A stretch of 64,000 nt of DNA, from contig NC_015573.1 in assembly GCF_000214705.1 (NCBI RefSeq), positions 3,479,001 to 3,543,000 of the forward strand. The letters are read 5' to 3'. The notes beneath the pieces are model-generated. The model was not told the DNA's origin. It searched no databases and was given only the letters and a program-made list of their open reading frames with translations. Shown piece after piece: positions 8,646 through 18,488 of the stretch. The DNA comes from Desulfofundulus kuznetsovii DSM 6115. Its GTDB lineage: Bacteria > Bacillota > Desulfotomaculia > Desulfotomaculales > Desulfovirgulaceae. The translations under genes and the position numbers were made by a program. The stretch's first letter is position 1. Every line of letters starts with the position of its first letter.

Positions 8646-9506
8646 TTACCCCCTGACCTTCCCGGAGCAGCCAAAGACCCGCATCTTTTCCCGGATTACC
8701 TCAATGGCCGCTTCCCGGGCCGGACCCAGGATCTTGCGGGGGTCGATTTCCTGGGGATTTTCGTCGAGCTTGTGCCGGACCGCCCCCACAAAGGCTTCCC
8801 GGATATTGGTATCAATGTTTATCTTGCGCACTCCCCGGCGAATGGCTTCCCTGATGGCTTCGTCGGGCACGCCGGAAGCCCCGTGCAACACCAGGGGAAC
8901 GGGCACCAGCTCTTTAATCCTGGTCAGGCGGTCAAAGTCCAGCCTGGGCTCGCCTTTATAGCGGCCATGGGCCGTGCCGATGGCTACGGCCAGGGAATCT
9001 ACGCCCGTTTGCTCTACAAAGTAACGGGCCTCCTCCGGGTCGGTAAAAAAGGCCTCCCGGTCGGTAACCGCAATGTCGTCTTCCACACCGCCAATTCTCC
9101 CCAGCTCAGCCTCCACGGAAACCCCCACCGGCCTGGCAGCCGACACCACCCGGCGGGTAAGGGCAATATTTTGCTCCAGGGGCAGGTGGGAACCGTCAAT
9201 CATCACCGAGGAAAAACCGGCTACCAGGCAACGGACGACCTGATCAAAGCTGGTACCATGGTCCAGGTGCAGGGCCACCGGTACCCTGGCGCCGCGGGCG
9301 GCCACCCGTACCATGGCCGCAATATAGTCGACGCCGGCGTACTTAATGGCTCCCTGACTGGCCTGCATGATCACTGGTGCCTTTTCCGCCTCCGCCGCAG
9401 CCACGATGGCCTGCACTATTTCCAGATTACTACAATTAAAGGCTCCCACGGCATAGCCTTCCACCGCGGCTTCCCTGAGCAACACACTTACCGGAACAAG
9501 GGGCAT
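8646..9506 (-). CDS. fba: Class II fructose-bisphosphate aldolase
   Basis: Zinc-dependent aldolase that cleaves or forms fructose 1,6-bisphosphate (glycolysis and gluconeogenesis). The metal-binding HLDHGTS motif is near residue 80, followed by IDGSHLPLEQN, AIGTAHGRY and LHGASG for the other zinc and substrate contacts, and INIDTNIR near the phosphate site. Length (286) fits the family. ATG at 9506 follows AAGGGGGG. The downstream gene fsa is separated by a 360-bp repeat block, so co-transcription with fsa is less certain than in Bacillus. Confidence 0.95.
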   Translation of the reverse strand: MPLVPVSVLLREAAVEGYAVGAFNCSNLEIVQAIVAAAEAEKAPVIMQASQGAIKYAGVDYIAAMVRVAARGARVPVALHLDHGTSFDQVVRCLVAGFSSVMIDGSHLPLEQNIALTRRVVSAARPVGVSVEAELGRIGGVEDDIAVTDREAFFTDPEEARYFVEQTGVDSLAVAIGTAHGRYKGEPRLDFDRLTRIKELVPVPLVLHGASGVPDEAIREAIRRGVRKINIDTNIREAFVGAVRHKLDENPQEIDPRKILGPAREAAIEVIREKMRVFGCSGKVRG

Positions 9507-9615
9507 TTCATTCCCCCCCTTCTTTTTTTTCCATTATCCCCCGGGAAAAAATTTTTTAGTATAATCGCCGTTACCACACGCCCTGCCTTCGCTACGGCGG
9601 GGACAATGCCACCAA

Positions 9616-10272
9616 TCACAGTTGCGGCGGCGTTTCCCTGGTTTTCCCAAGATGGGCGAAAGTATGCCGGGTCAACTCTATTTTCCAGGTACGCCCTATG
9701 GCATCCAGATCTTTTTGGGTTTCTGCATAAACTATGTAAAGGTTGTCGCAACGGCTACAGTGCAGTTCCAAGCGATCGGGGAAGATATCCACTTCAATGC
9801 GTTGATTTCCACACTCGCAGTAAAGCCTCCCGGCTTTACCCAGGTTGTGCATATGTTTTAAAACCGCAGACATCACTTCCTGGTTATGGAAAAAGTTATC
9901 CACCATAAAATCCAGCCCATTCAGGGTTTCTTCCAGGCGGGCCTGTTCGTGCACCTGGTCCTCCGCCCCCAGGTACCCCAGCTCCAGACCGGTAGTCTGG
10001 CAGAACAGCTCGATGTTCCCGCTGGACCACAGAGTGTGGGCGTTAACCAAAAGGGTGTGGCTTGCACCACAAACCACACAGGGGACCTGGAGGTTCACCT
10101 TATTGCCCTGTGAAGTGAGTGACAACTTGAGCGCACCGCAGGAACAGTGGATATGCAGTGAGGAACGGGCGCCCACCAGGGCAAAACGGGAAATCCCGTG
10201 GTGTTCCAACCTGCCGCATTCCGGACATCGCATCACCAGGGTCGTTTGGGTATTGATGACCACGCAAACCAA
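9616..10272 (-). CDS. Multi-zinc-ribbon protein, unknown function
   Basis: I do not recognise a named family. The 218 residues contain at least four CxxC/CxC knuckles: CPECG (about 16-20), CSCG (about 43-46), CVVCG (about 65-69) and CECG with CSRC (about 152-180), which can form two treble-clef or ribbon folds around a helical middle part (about 100-145, with VDNFFHNQEVMSAVLKHMH). It lies between spo0F and fba, where Bacillus has no gene in the same direction. The start is uncertain: TTG at 10272 or GTG at 10263, both near a GGGGG stretch. A nucleic-acid or protein-binding adaptor is possible; nothing supports an enzyme. Confidence 0.75.
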   Translation of the reverse strand: MVCVVINTQTTLVMRCPECGRLEHHGISRFALVGARSSLHIHCSCGALKLSLTSQGNKVNLQVPCVVCGASHTLLVNAHTLWSSGNIELFCQTTGLELGYLGAEDQVHEQARLEETLNGLDFMVDNFFHNQEVMSAVLKHMHNLGKAGRLYCECGNQRIEVDIFPDRLELHCSRCDNLYIVYAETQKDLDAIGRTWKIELTRHTFAHLGKTRETPPQL

Positions 10273-10317
10273 ACCCCCACACGGTAACCTTTAAAAAAAC
10301 TTGTTGCCTTACTCCTT

Positions 10318-10725
10318 TTAGCCAATTACCTCCAGGTATCTCCTGGCCGGACGCCTGTCCGCCAGGAGGGCCCGGACAAGGTAACGCACTTCCTGGAGAT
10401 CAAAGGGCTTGCTCACATAATGTCTGACTCCCAGCTTTTTGGCTTCACCAAGCAGTTCAAGCTCCCCGTATGCGGTCATCATGATCACCGGCAGATCCGG
10501 CTTCAGCTTGCGAATTTCCCGCAGGGTGTCCAGTCCGCTCATTCCAGGCATTTTCATGTCCAGCAGCACCAGGTCTATACCACCATGCTTAAGCTTCTGG
10601 AGTGCCTCAGGGCCGGAAACGGCCACTACCACTTCATATCCGTCATCTGTGAAAGCCTCCAGCAGCATCCGGCGCACTCCGGCCTGATCATCTACCACCA
10701 GCAAGTAATACCGGCAATCCGTCAT
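10318..10725 (-). CDS. spo0F: Sporulation response regulator Spo0F
   Basis: Single-domain receiver that relays phosphate in the sporulation phosphorelay. The start is ATG at 10725 after a G-rich ribosome site (TAAGGGGG); the longer open frame upstream is not used. Hallmarks: acidic pocket VVDDQ, acceptor Asp in LVLLDMKMPGMSG, Thr in IMMTAYGE and Lys in VSKPFD. The 135-residue length leaves no output domain. The position between pyrG and fba matches Bacillus spo0F, which supports the name over a generic CheY-like call. No Spo0B is near. Confidence 0.85.
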   Translation of the reverse strand: MTDCRYYLLVVDDQAGVRRMLLEAFTDDGYEVVVAVSGPEALQKLKHGGIDLVLLDMKMPGMSGLDTLREIRKLKPDLPVIMMTAYGELELLGEAKKLGVRHYVSKPFDLQEVRYLVRALLADRRPARRYLEVIG

Positions 10726-10838
10726 CCCCCTTACCCCCCTGCCTGAAACTGGTTTCACCCTCACGGCGTGATACGTTAAAGTAGTGATTCGGCAGGGGGT
10801 ATCAAATCCCTTCCATGGGGGAAATTTTTTTACCAGGG

Positions 10839-11579
10839 TCAGCTGTTCAGGGGAAAGAGGGAAGAGATGCCCGCAGCAAAAAGCACCAGCAAAATAATCC
10901 CGCTCAGGATAATCACGGCCGGTGGCAGCAACACCGTAAGCAAAGCGCGGCTTGCTGAAAACTGGTATACCTCCATCAGCCCCAGGACTACCAGGACGAC
11001 ACCCCATACGAAAACCGCCAGTCCTAAAATCGCCGTGACCACGGTTAAGGTCATTCCCCGGGTATCAAGCAGGAAAAGCAGCAAATCAACGGGTATCATG
11101 AGCAGTGCCGGCAACGCCGCCAGGGCAGTTATGGTTAAGATTCCAGAGGCCCTGCCCCGTCCGTCCAGCAAGCCGGCGGTAAGGTGCAAAAGGGCGCTCA
11201 CCACCACCCACTTCACATACTGGAAAACCAGGCCTGCCACCGCCACGAGGGGAGCGGCCGGTGCCAGCCAGTGCATGCCCATGTAGGGATGACCGGGCGG
11301 CAGGGTCAGGCGGTACCCCACCAGGCCCCCCATGAGGGCGCCGGCCAGGTTGACCAGAGTGAAGATCAAAACCGCCAGGCCAAGGGGCGGGCGGGCGGCC
11401 AACCGCCGGAAAGTAGCCCTGGGGTCAAAAAAGACCCCGTAAATGATATCCAGAAAGCCCATGGGGGGCTCCGGGGGAGCCTCATTTACCGCCGGGACGC
11501 CATGAACATCTTCACCGGAGGATAAAACCCCGCCGGGATTCTCGGTGCGCTCTTCCACCTGGACCACCTCCGTTTTCAA
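10839..11579 (-). CDS. Yip1-domain membrane protein
   Basis: Integral membrane protein of the Yip1 superfamily. After a soluble, acidic and proline-rich N-terminus (1-40), GFLDIIYGVFFDPRATFRRLAARPPLG matches the typical Yip1 entry. About five hydrophobic segments follow (near 67-88, 105-135, 148-170, 175-200 and 215-240). Bacterial members have no settled function. It begins 9 bp downstream of sppA on the same strand, so the two are probably co-expressed and may both concern the membrane. Confidence 0.8.
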   Translation of the reverse strand: MKTEVVQVEERTENPGGVLSSGEDVHGVPAVNEAPPEPPMGFLDIIYGVFFDPRATFRRLAARPPLGLAVLIFTLVNLAGALMGGLVGYRLTLPPGHPYMGMHWLAPAAPLVAVAGLVFQYVKWVVVSALLHLTAGLLDGRGRASGILTITALAALPALLMIPVDLLLFLLDTRGMTLTVVTAILGLAVFVWGVVLVVLGLMEVYQFSASRALLTVLLPPAVIILSGIILLVLFAAGISSLFPLNS

Positions 11580-11588
11580 AGTGTCCCC

Positions 11589-12557
11589 TTAAGAAATGGG
11601 AAATCTGAGCGTATCGCCCCCCGAACCAGGGGGGAGGCAGGGGGGACAGACCAGCCAGATGGCTGTTTTGTTGTCCGGAAAAGCGCTGCCAAACCCCTTG
11701 GGGAAAAGCGTCCCGGACAGGACTCCGGACCAGAAACCGCGGGGACCCAGCTCGGTGGTTACGGGGTTGGGACCCAACCCGGCCAGACGGCCGGCCAGGC
11801 GCACGGCATCCCGCAGGTTGCCCAGCTCATCCACCAGCCCCAGTTTTTGGGCCTGCCGCCCGGTATATACCCGCCCATCGGCCAGTTTTCTCACCCGGTC
11901 CAGCTCCATCTTCCTGCCTTCCGATACAGCACGCAGAAACTGGTCGTAAATGTCATCAACCATCCCCTGAAAGATGTCCTGTTCCTCGGGGGTTACCGGC
12001 CGGCTTGGTGAACCCATGTCTTTGTAGGGGCCGCTTTTAAAGGTGCGGGTGTTGATGCCCAGCTTGTTGTATAAACCCCGCAGGTCCTGGGTCTGCATGA
12101 TTACACCAATGCTGCCGGTCAGGCTCCCGGGATTGGCCACAATTTTATCCGCGCGGCTGGCAATCCAGTAAGCTCCGGAGGCCGCGGCGTCCCCCATGGA
12201 GGCCACCACCTTCTTGCCGCTTTTGCGCAGGTTATCCACTTCCGCGGCAATCTCCTGGGCGCCCGCAGCGGTACCCCCCGGGCTGTTTAACCGCAGCACC
12301 ACGGCCTTAACCGCCGGGTCCTGGGACGCCTGGCGCAGCCGCTCCATCACATCCTCCGAGCCTGTCCCTGAACCAAAGAATCCCGGGGTAGCCCGGCCGC
12401 TGACAATGGTGCCGGTAATGGGAATTATGGCCACCGCACCGGTACCCCGGGGAACTTTTATTCCCCTGTCCGGACGGGAAAGCACGCTCACCAGACCGCC
12501 AGCCAGGGAAAGCAACACCGCTACACACACCACGGCAGCTACGATCCTTCTCTTCAC
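11589..12557 (-). CDS. sppA: Signal peptide peptidase SppA
   Basis: Membrane-bound serine protease of the ClpP/crotonase fold that clears cleaved signal peptides. An N-terminal transmembrane helix (about 5-27) anchors a single-domain (Bacillus-type) enzyme. The nucleophile Ser is in GDAAASGAYWIAS and the general-base Lys in FKSGPYKDMGS; VLRLNSPGG forms the oxyanion region. GTG start at 12557. It lies between pyrG (upstream) and the Yip1 gene, all on the minus strand. Confidence 0.93.
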   Translation of the reverse strand: MKRRIVAAVVCVAVLLSLAGGLVSVLSRPDRGIKVPRGTGAVAIIPITGTIVSGRATPGFFGSGTGSEDVMERLRQASQDPAVKAVVLRLNSPGGTAAGAQEIAAEVDNLRKSGKKVVASMGDAAASGAYWIASRADKIVANPGSLTGSIGVIMQTQDLRGLYNKLGINTRTFKSGPYKDMGSPSRPVTPEEQDIFQGMVDDIYDQFLRAVSEGRKMELDRVRKLADGRVYTGRQAQKLGLVDELGNLRDAVRLAGRLAGLGPNPVTTELGPRGFWSGVLSGTLFPKGFGSAFPDNKTAIWLVCPPCLPPGSGGDTLRFPIS

Positions 12558-12613
12558 GCCAGCAAACCTCCCACAGGCCTATTCTTTACCCGGCCGGTTG
12601 ATCCCATGCAGGG

Positions 12614-14236
<1,623 letters not shown>

Positions 14237-14437
14237 TCAACATTATTGCTCTGTATCTTTTACTACGATATATGTCGCAAAATATGTCGCAAAAACCCGG
14301 GCCAAGTATTTTACGGCACGGCGGTGTACCCGTTACAGCGATCATCCGAAAGGCAGCGGGATACCCTTTTCCGGTTCTTGCGACGGTATCTCATACCTAT
14401 CCTATTCTAGCCGTGGCAAAAGGACATGTCAACAGAT

Positions 14438-14599
14438 CTAACGGTTTATAATGCGGGCCACCACAAGGTAGCCCAGAAAAAGGCCCACCACCCCCATGAC
14501 TCCCGCCAGGGTAGGGGGTGCGGGCACGGGCAACTTTAACCAGGCAAAGGCCGCACCGGCCACAAAACCCGTGATCAATGCCAGAACAGGTTCCTTCAA
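14438..14599 (-). CDS. XapX-domain small membrane protein
   Basis: A 53-residue protein beginning MKEPVLALITGFVAGAAFAW and continuing with LPVPAPPTLAGVMGVVG, which is the XapX (DUF1427) signature; two hydrophobic helices are predicted. Function is unknown. I chose TTG at 14599 because the family starts here; the open frame runs a further 69 codons upstream, but that part lies in an intergenic repeat and is compositionally unlike protein. It sits between argS and pyrG. Confidence 0.7.
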   Translation of the reverse strand: MKEPVLALITGFVAGAAFAWLKLPVPAPPTLAGVMGVVGLFLGYLVVARIINR

Positions 14600-14609
14600 C
14601 AAAGAGGCG

Positions 14610-14882
14610 CACTCCCCAAACTCGCCTGCCGTCTGCACGCGCTCGCTCCGTTCGCCTCGCAGGCCAAAACTAGCGCTCGACCTCGGGCTCCGGCGGGGTT
14701 CCCGGCCCATTCGGCATCCATGCCTCAGGGGCTGGCTTCGGGCATCCATGCCCTCAGCCCCGCCTCCGCCCTCGGTCTCGCTAAGTTTGGCATCTGCTCG
14801 GCTCAATGTCGCTCGCTTCGTGCAAAACGGCAGCTATTTTCATCCCTTGTAGGTGGCGCAGAATGCGTCATGGGTATCTACA
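14610..14882. repeat. Composite intergenic repeat between XapX gene and argS
   Basis: The 3' part (14790-14881) is a copy of a roughly 92-bp repeat also found at 55271-55363 and, more diverged, at 34130-34211; the shared core is GCTCGCT..GTGCAAAACG..GCCATTTTCA. The 5' part contains GCTCGCTCCGTTCGCCTCGCAGGCC-like sequence similar to 57294-57350. No gene is seen in the element. Confidence 0.65.
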
Positions 14883-14883
14883 A

Positions 14884-16560
14884 TCACATCCGCTCCGGGG
14901 CGGAGAGACCCAGCAGGCGCAGGCCGTTCCGCAGGACGATGCGGGTGGCGTCCACCAGCACCAGCCGGGCGGCGGTCAGGGCCTCGTCCCCGGTAATCAC
15001 CCGGTGGCTGTTGTAAAAGCTGTGCAGCAGTCCCGCCACTTCATGCAGGTAGCGGGCCATACGGTGGGGGGCCAGATCCTTTGCCCCCAGGGCCACCTCC
15101 TCGGGGAAATCGGCCAGCTTGCGGGCCAGGGCCAGTTCCGCCTCTTCCTTTAAAAGCCCCAGGTCCACCTGCTCCGGCAAAGGGGCTTCCCGGTCCAGCT
15201 GGCGCAAAATGCTGCAGATGCGGGCGTGGGCGTACTGGATGTAATAGACCGGGTTCTCGTTGCTTTGCTCCTTGGCCAGGTCCAGGTCAAAATCCAGGTG
15301 GCTGTCGGCGCTGCGCAGCACAAAAAAGTAGCGGGCCGCATCCCTGCCGACCTCCTCCACCAGTTCCTCCAGGGTGACAAACTGGCCGGAGCGCTTGCTC
15401 ATGCGCACGAGCTCCCCGCCCCGGTACAGGCGCACCAGCTGCATGATCACAATTTCCAGGGCATCGGGGTTGTAGCCCAGGGCGGCCACCGCCCCCTTCA
15501 TGCGGGCCACATGGCCGTGGTGGTCCGCCCCCCAGATGTTTATAACGCGGTCAAAGCCGCGGCGGAATTTGTCCAGGTGGTAGGCAATATCCGCCGCAAA
15601 GTAGGTGGGCACGCCGTTGCTGCGCACCAGCACCTCGTCTTTTTCCACCCCGAACTCCGTCGCCTTAAACCAGAGCGCCCCTTCATATTCGTAGAGGTAG
15701 CCCCGGCGGCGCAGGATGTCGATGGCCTCCCTTACCGCCCCCGATTCGTGCAGGCTCTTCTCGGAAAACCACACGTCATAATGTACGCCGAAATCCTCCA
15801 GGGCCTTCTTGATGGCACCCAGCTTCTCTTTGAGGGCGTAATCCACCAGAACCCGGCGCCTTTCTTCTTCCGGCGCGTGCAGGTATTGATCGCCGAAGCG
15901 CTCCACAAAGCCCCTTACCGTGTCGATAATATCTTCCCCGTGGTAACCCTCCTCGGGCACTTGAGCCGGCCGGCCGAGAAGCTGGAAGTAGCGGGCTTCC
16001 AGGGACCGCCCGAAATTTTCGATCTGGTTGCCGGCATCATTGATGTAGTACTCCCGGGTGACCCGGTAACCGGCAAAATCTAAAATGGCGGCAATGCTGT
16101 CCCCCAGGGCCGCTCCCCGGGCGTTGCCCATGTGCAAAAGCCCGGTGGGGTTGGCGCTGACAAATTCCACCTGCACCCGGGAACCGTTGCCCAGGTTCAC
16201 CCGCCCGTAGTCGTGATCCGCCGCAATAATGCGGGGCAGCTCGGCCAGCACCCACCGGGGAGCCAGGTGGAAATTAATAAAACCGGGTCCGGCCACTTCC
16301 ACCTTTTCTACCGAAATCCCGGTCAGGTCTAAATGGGCCACCAGGGCCTCGGCAATCTTGCGGGGTGCGAGACGGGCCGGCCTGGCCAGGAGCATGGCCA
16401 GATTGGTGGCAAAATCTCCGTGCTCCTTTTCCCGGGGCACCTCCACCACAAAGGCCGGGGGAGTGACCGCGGGTAGCAAACCCCTGTTTACAGCAGAAGC
16501 CAGTGCCCTTTCCAGAGCACCGGCCAGGTGTTCCCGTACCTCCTGGACTAGACCTTTCAT
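14884..16560 (-). CDS. argS: Arginine--tRNA ligase
   Basis: Class I aminoacyl-tRNA synthetase charging tRNA-Arg. The HIGH-type motif is ANPTGLLHMGNARG near residue 130, and the KMSKS-type motif reads RMSKRSG near residue 385. The C-terminal DALR anticodon-binding domain ends with LRNGLRLLGLSAPERM. Length 558 is typical. ATG at 16560 lies 10 bp after the DUF1934 gene, indicating one transcript, as in the Bacillus ywiB-argS pair. The end of the gene abuts a repeat block. Confidence 0.98.
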   Translation of the reverse strand: MKGLVQEVREHLAGALERALASAVNRGLLPAVTPPAFVVEVPREKEHGDFATNLAMLLARPARLAPRKIAEALVAHLDLTGISVEKVEVAGPGFINFHLAPRWVLAELPRIIAADHDYGRVNLGNGSRVQVEFVSANPTGLLHMGNARGAALGDSIAAILDFAGYRVTREYYINDAGNQIENFGRSLEARYFQLLGRPAQVPEEGYHGEDIIDTVRGFVERFGDQYLHAPEEERRRVLVDYALKEKLGAIKKALEDFGVHYDVWFSEKSLHESGAVREAIDILRRRGYLYEYEGALWFKATEFGVEKDEVLVRSNGVPTYFAADIAYHLDKFRRGFDRVINIWGADHHGHVARMKGAVAALGYNPDALEIVIMQLVRLYRGGELVRMSKRSGQFVTLEELVEEVGRDAARYFFVLRSADSHLDFDLDLAKEQSNENPVYYIQYAHARICSILRQLDREAPLPEQVDLGLLKEEAELALARKLADFPEEVALGAKDLAPHRMARYLHEVAGLLHSFYNSHRVITGDEALTAARLVLVDATRIVLRNGLRLLGLSAPERM

Positions 16561-16570
16561 CTTTCAGAAA

Positions 16571-16999
16571 CTAGACCTCCTGCACGGTAATGGATAATTC
16601 GTTGTAACCGATCCTTTGCCGGCATAATTCCAGCTCGTATTCCAGATTAATACTTCCGCCCACCTCTGTCAAGTCCACCTCTACTTTCCAGGGCAGAACC
16701 CGGATCCACATGGACCCGTAAGGCGTCACGTAACTGGTTTCATGGTGAATTCCTTCTTCAAAGACCTGCTTTACTTCGGCCGTACCCATGCGGTTCAAGG
16801 TAACCCGGCTGGGTTCAGCCTTCAGAGAGGTAGTGGTTCCGGCCAGGCCGGAAATTTCAGACTCATTGTAAACAATGTAAAAAGAACTGTTTTTCTGATA
16901 ATAGTTGGCTTTCGTCACCAGTTCGATGGTTTCCCGCTCCCCCAGGTCATTGGTCTGCGTTCCACGGATGGTTACCAGCACCTCTTTGCGCAATACCAA
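16571..16999 (-). CDS. DUF1934 (YwiB-like) beta-barrel protein
   Basis: Small protein of the DUF1934 family, predicted to form a calycin-like beta-barrel; its role is unknown. Visible family features are VLVTIRGTQ near the start, YQKNSSFYIVYNESEISGL, a middle LNRMGTAEVKQVFEEG and the C-terminal INLEYELELCRQRIGYNELSI strand pair. Length 142 fits. It starts with TTG at 16999 or 16993 behind AAAGGA. It precedes argS by 10 bp, the same pairing as ywiB-argS in Bacillus. Confidence 0.85.
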   Translation of the reverse strand: MVLRKEVLVTIRGTQTNDLGERETIELVTKANYYQKNSSFYIVYNESEISGLAGTTTSLKAEPSRVTLNRMGTAEVKQVFEEGIHHETSYVTPYGSMWIRVLPWKVEVDLTEVGGSINLEYELELCRQRIGYNELSITVQEV

Positions 17000-17134
17000 T
17001 CATCCTTTCACCTTAAGAGCCGGGCAAGGGCATCTTAACTAAATTTTAAATATTATATCCTGTTTTCCGCCGGGCAAAAAGAGGGTATTTATTTTTTCCG
17101 GCTGAAAATTTGACTTCTTCAGGACGGCCGGCAC

Positions 17135-17206
17135 AAAACAAAAAGCGGGGCCTCAATGGCTCCCGCCTGCACGGGCAAAACAAAAACAGGCTCCTGCTGA
17201 TGCCTG
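17135..17206 (-). terminator. Two tandem terminators after the 57-residue membrane protein gene
   Basis: On the minus strand CAGGC/GCCTG (17187-17191 with 17202-17206) is followed by TTTTTGTTTTG, and a second stem GCGGGAGCC/GGCCCCGC (17145-17166) is followed by TTTTTGTTTTG. Both face the gene ending at 17243. Confidence 0.7.
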
Positions 17207-17242
17207 CTTTGCCGCCAAACCGTGAGTCAACACCTCTCCCTT

Positions 17243-17416
17243 TTAGCGGAAGAGAAAGGTTACCACGCTGTTGTAAAAGTCATTCATAAACACTTTTACC
17301 ACCAGCAAAGCGGTCAGGTTGATAATGGTGCCCACTCCCAGGATGTCTACCGCCAGGCCCAGGTTTTCAAGCCACCGGGGTTCCTCCCTTAAAGACGGTG
17401 ATTGACCTTTGTTCAT
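17243..17416 (-). CDS. Small membrane protein, unknown
   Basis: A 57-residue open frame beginning MNKGQSPSLREEPRWLENLG, with ATG at 17416 preceded by GGGGGT at 7-8 nt and followed by two good terminators. A charged N-terminus leads into a single long hydrophobic stretch (about residues 19-44, LGLAVDILGVGTIINLTALLVVKVF), and the tail is short. I recognise no family. The upstream region carries two GTGACAA motifs and a weak Rex-like site shared with the neighbouring anion-transport genes, which suggests a role with the TSUP permease, although it is a separate transcript. Confidence 0.6.
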   Translation of the reverse strand: MNKGQSPSLREEPRWLENLGLAVDILGVGTIINLTALLVVKVFMNDFYNSVVTFLFR

Positions 17417-17467
17417 TTTTTATACCCCCGTTCGAAAATTAAAGTGGGGCTTTTTCCGGCCAAAGAG

Positions 17468-17523
17468 TTGTGGTGACAAAACTGAGGTATGTATGTAGTG
17501 ACAATTTGTACGAATTTTAACAA
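17468..17523. promoter_or_regulatory. GTAGTGACAA motifs and weak Rex-like site
   Basis: TTGTGGTGACAAAA (17468-17481) and GTAGTGACAATT (17495-17506) are two direct copies of a motif that recurs at 19951-19975, 20055-20083 and 22396-22405. TTGTACGAATTTTAACAA (17506-17523) keeps the outer half-site letters of a Rex operator, with 10 of 14 consensus positions. The gap 17417-17748 otherwise holds only the terminator at 17641-17672. Confidence 0.4.
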
Positions 17524-17640
17524 GCTCCACATAGCCGCCCTGTTGATTTTATTATAGTCCTAAATTTTCAGAAATCAATAGGCGGATGACAAAAAGATAG
17601 GATTCACAAGCACAAAACCAGCCTGTACCTGCCGAGTCAT

Positions 17641-17672
17641 AAAAACAAAGCGGCGCCTTTTAAAGGCACCGC
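17641..17672 (-). terminator. Terminator after the TSUP operon
   Basis: GCGGTGCCTTT/AAAGGCGCCGC on the minus strand (plus 17650-17672) is followed by TTTGTTTTT, about 75 nt past the last gene of the TSUP pair. Confidence 0.8.
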
Positions 17673-17748
17673 CTGTTGAAGCTGCTATTTCACTTAATGC
17701 CCGCCGGTATGTATACCCCTCCACCCGGCGGGCTCCCGGAGCCGGGCG

Positions 17749-18468
17749 TCAGGCCTCTGCCTTTTCCCCGTGGGCGGAGGCCGAAATGCCCAGGCCTTCA
17801 AAGATGAACATCATGGCAAAACCGTACCACATGGTGTAGATGACGTAAAAGGCGAGCATGAAGGTGGTCACGCCGGCTTTGTCAGCTACTTTGGCTGCAT
17901 GGATCCCTTCGAAGTTATATGCGGGCTCCAGGGCCTTGGTCAGCACCGATCCTGCAAAGGACATCTCACCGGCGCGGGCTTCCAGTTTATAGTGCTTCTG
18001 GAGGGTGTCGAAAAGGTTCCACCAGTAGTAGATTACTTCCCGGGACTCCAGCCCGTAACGGCCCTTGATCTGATCGCCCCGGTTGTTAAACTCCGCATCC
18101 GCATCGGTCAGCGCCGTCTGGGCCATTTTACCCAGGTCCCCGCTGACCGTCAGTTTTTGCCCCTGTGCCGCCACTGCGGCCCCGGCGGCGGTAAAGAACC
18201 CCGTCATTTTAGCTGCTTCTTCTTTATCTCTGGCCTCCAGGGTTACCTGGAAATTCTGTCCCTCAAAATTTTTCGCCTTGCTCATGATACCGGGAATGTA
18301 GTAGGTTGAACCCTTGGTTAACTCGTTAAACAGGTCGTCGGCATAGCCGATGACCGTTTTGCCGTTCATCACCGGGCTCATCAATACTGCCAGAACCACG
18401 AAGAAGGAGATGAGCAGCACTATACCGATAAAGAATTCCCTTTTCCGTATAATCATACCGGATTTCAC
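17749..18468 (-). CDS. Membrane-anchored partner of TSUP permease, unknown
   Basis: A 239-residue protein with an N-terminal transmembrane helix (about 12-33), a soluble domain of roughly 165 residues outside or inside the membrane, and a C-terminal helix pair (about 198-228, TTFMLAFYVIYTMWYGFAMMFIFEGLG). I do not know a named domain for it. Its gene follows the TauE/SafE permease gene by 20 bp in the same direction, so it is probably an accessory subunit or is needed for the same anion flux. A terminator lies 75 nt downstream. Similar pairs occur beside TSUP genes of sulfate reducers as far as I recall. Confidence 0.7.
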   Translation of the reverse strand: MKSGMIIRKREFFIGIVLLISFFVVLAVLMSPVMNGKTVIGYADDLFNELTKGSTYYIPGIMSKAKNFEGQNFQVTLEARDKEEAAKMTGFFTAAGAAVAAQGQKLTVSGDLGKMAQTALTDADAEFNNRGDQIKGRYGLESREVIYYWWNLFDTLQKHYKLEARAGEMSFAGSVLTKALEPAYNFEGIHAAKVADKAGVTTFMLAFYVIYTMWYGFAMMFIFEGLGISASAHGEKAEA

Positions 18469-18488
18469 CCCTTTTTTTACGGGCTACC

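Noticed and set aside
14600-14806. N-terminal extension of the XapX frame
   Set aside because: It lies inside an intergenic repeat, has Ser/Arg/Gly-rich non-protein-like sequence, and the family starts at MKEPVLALITG.
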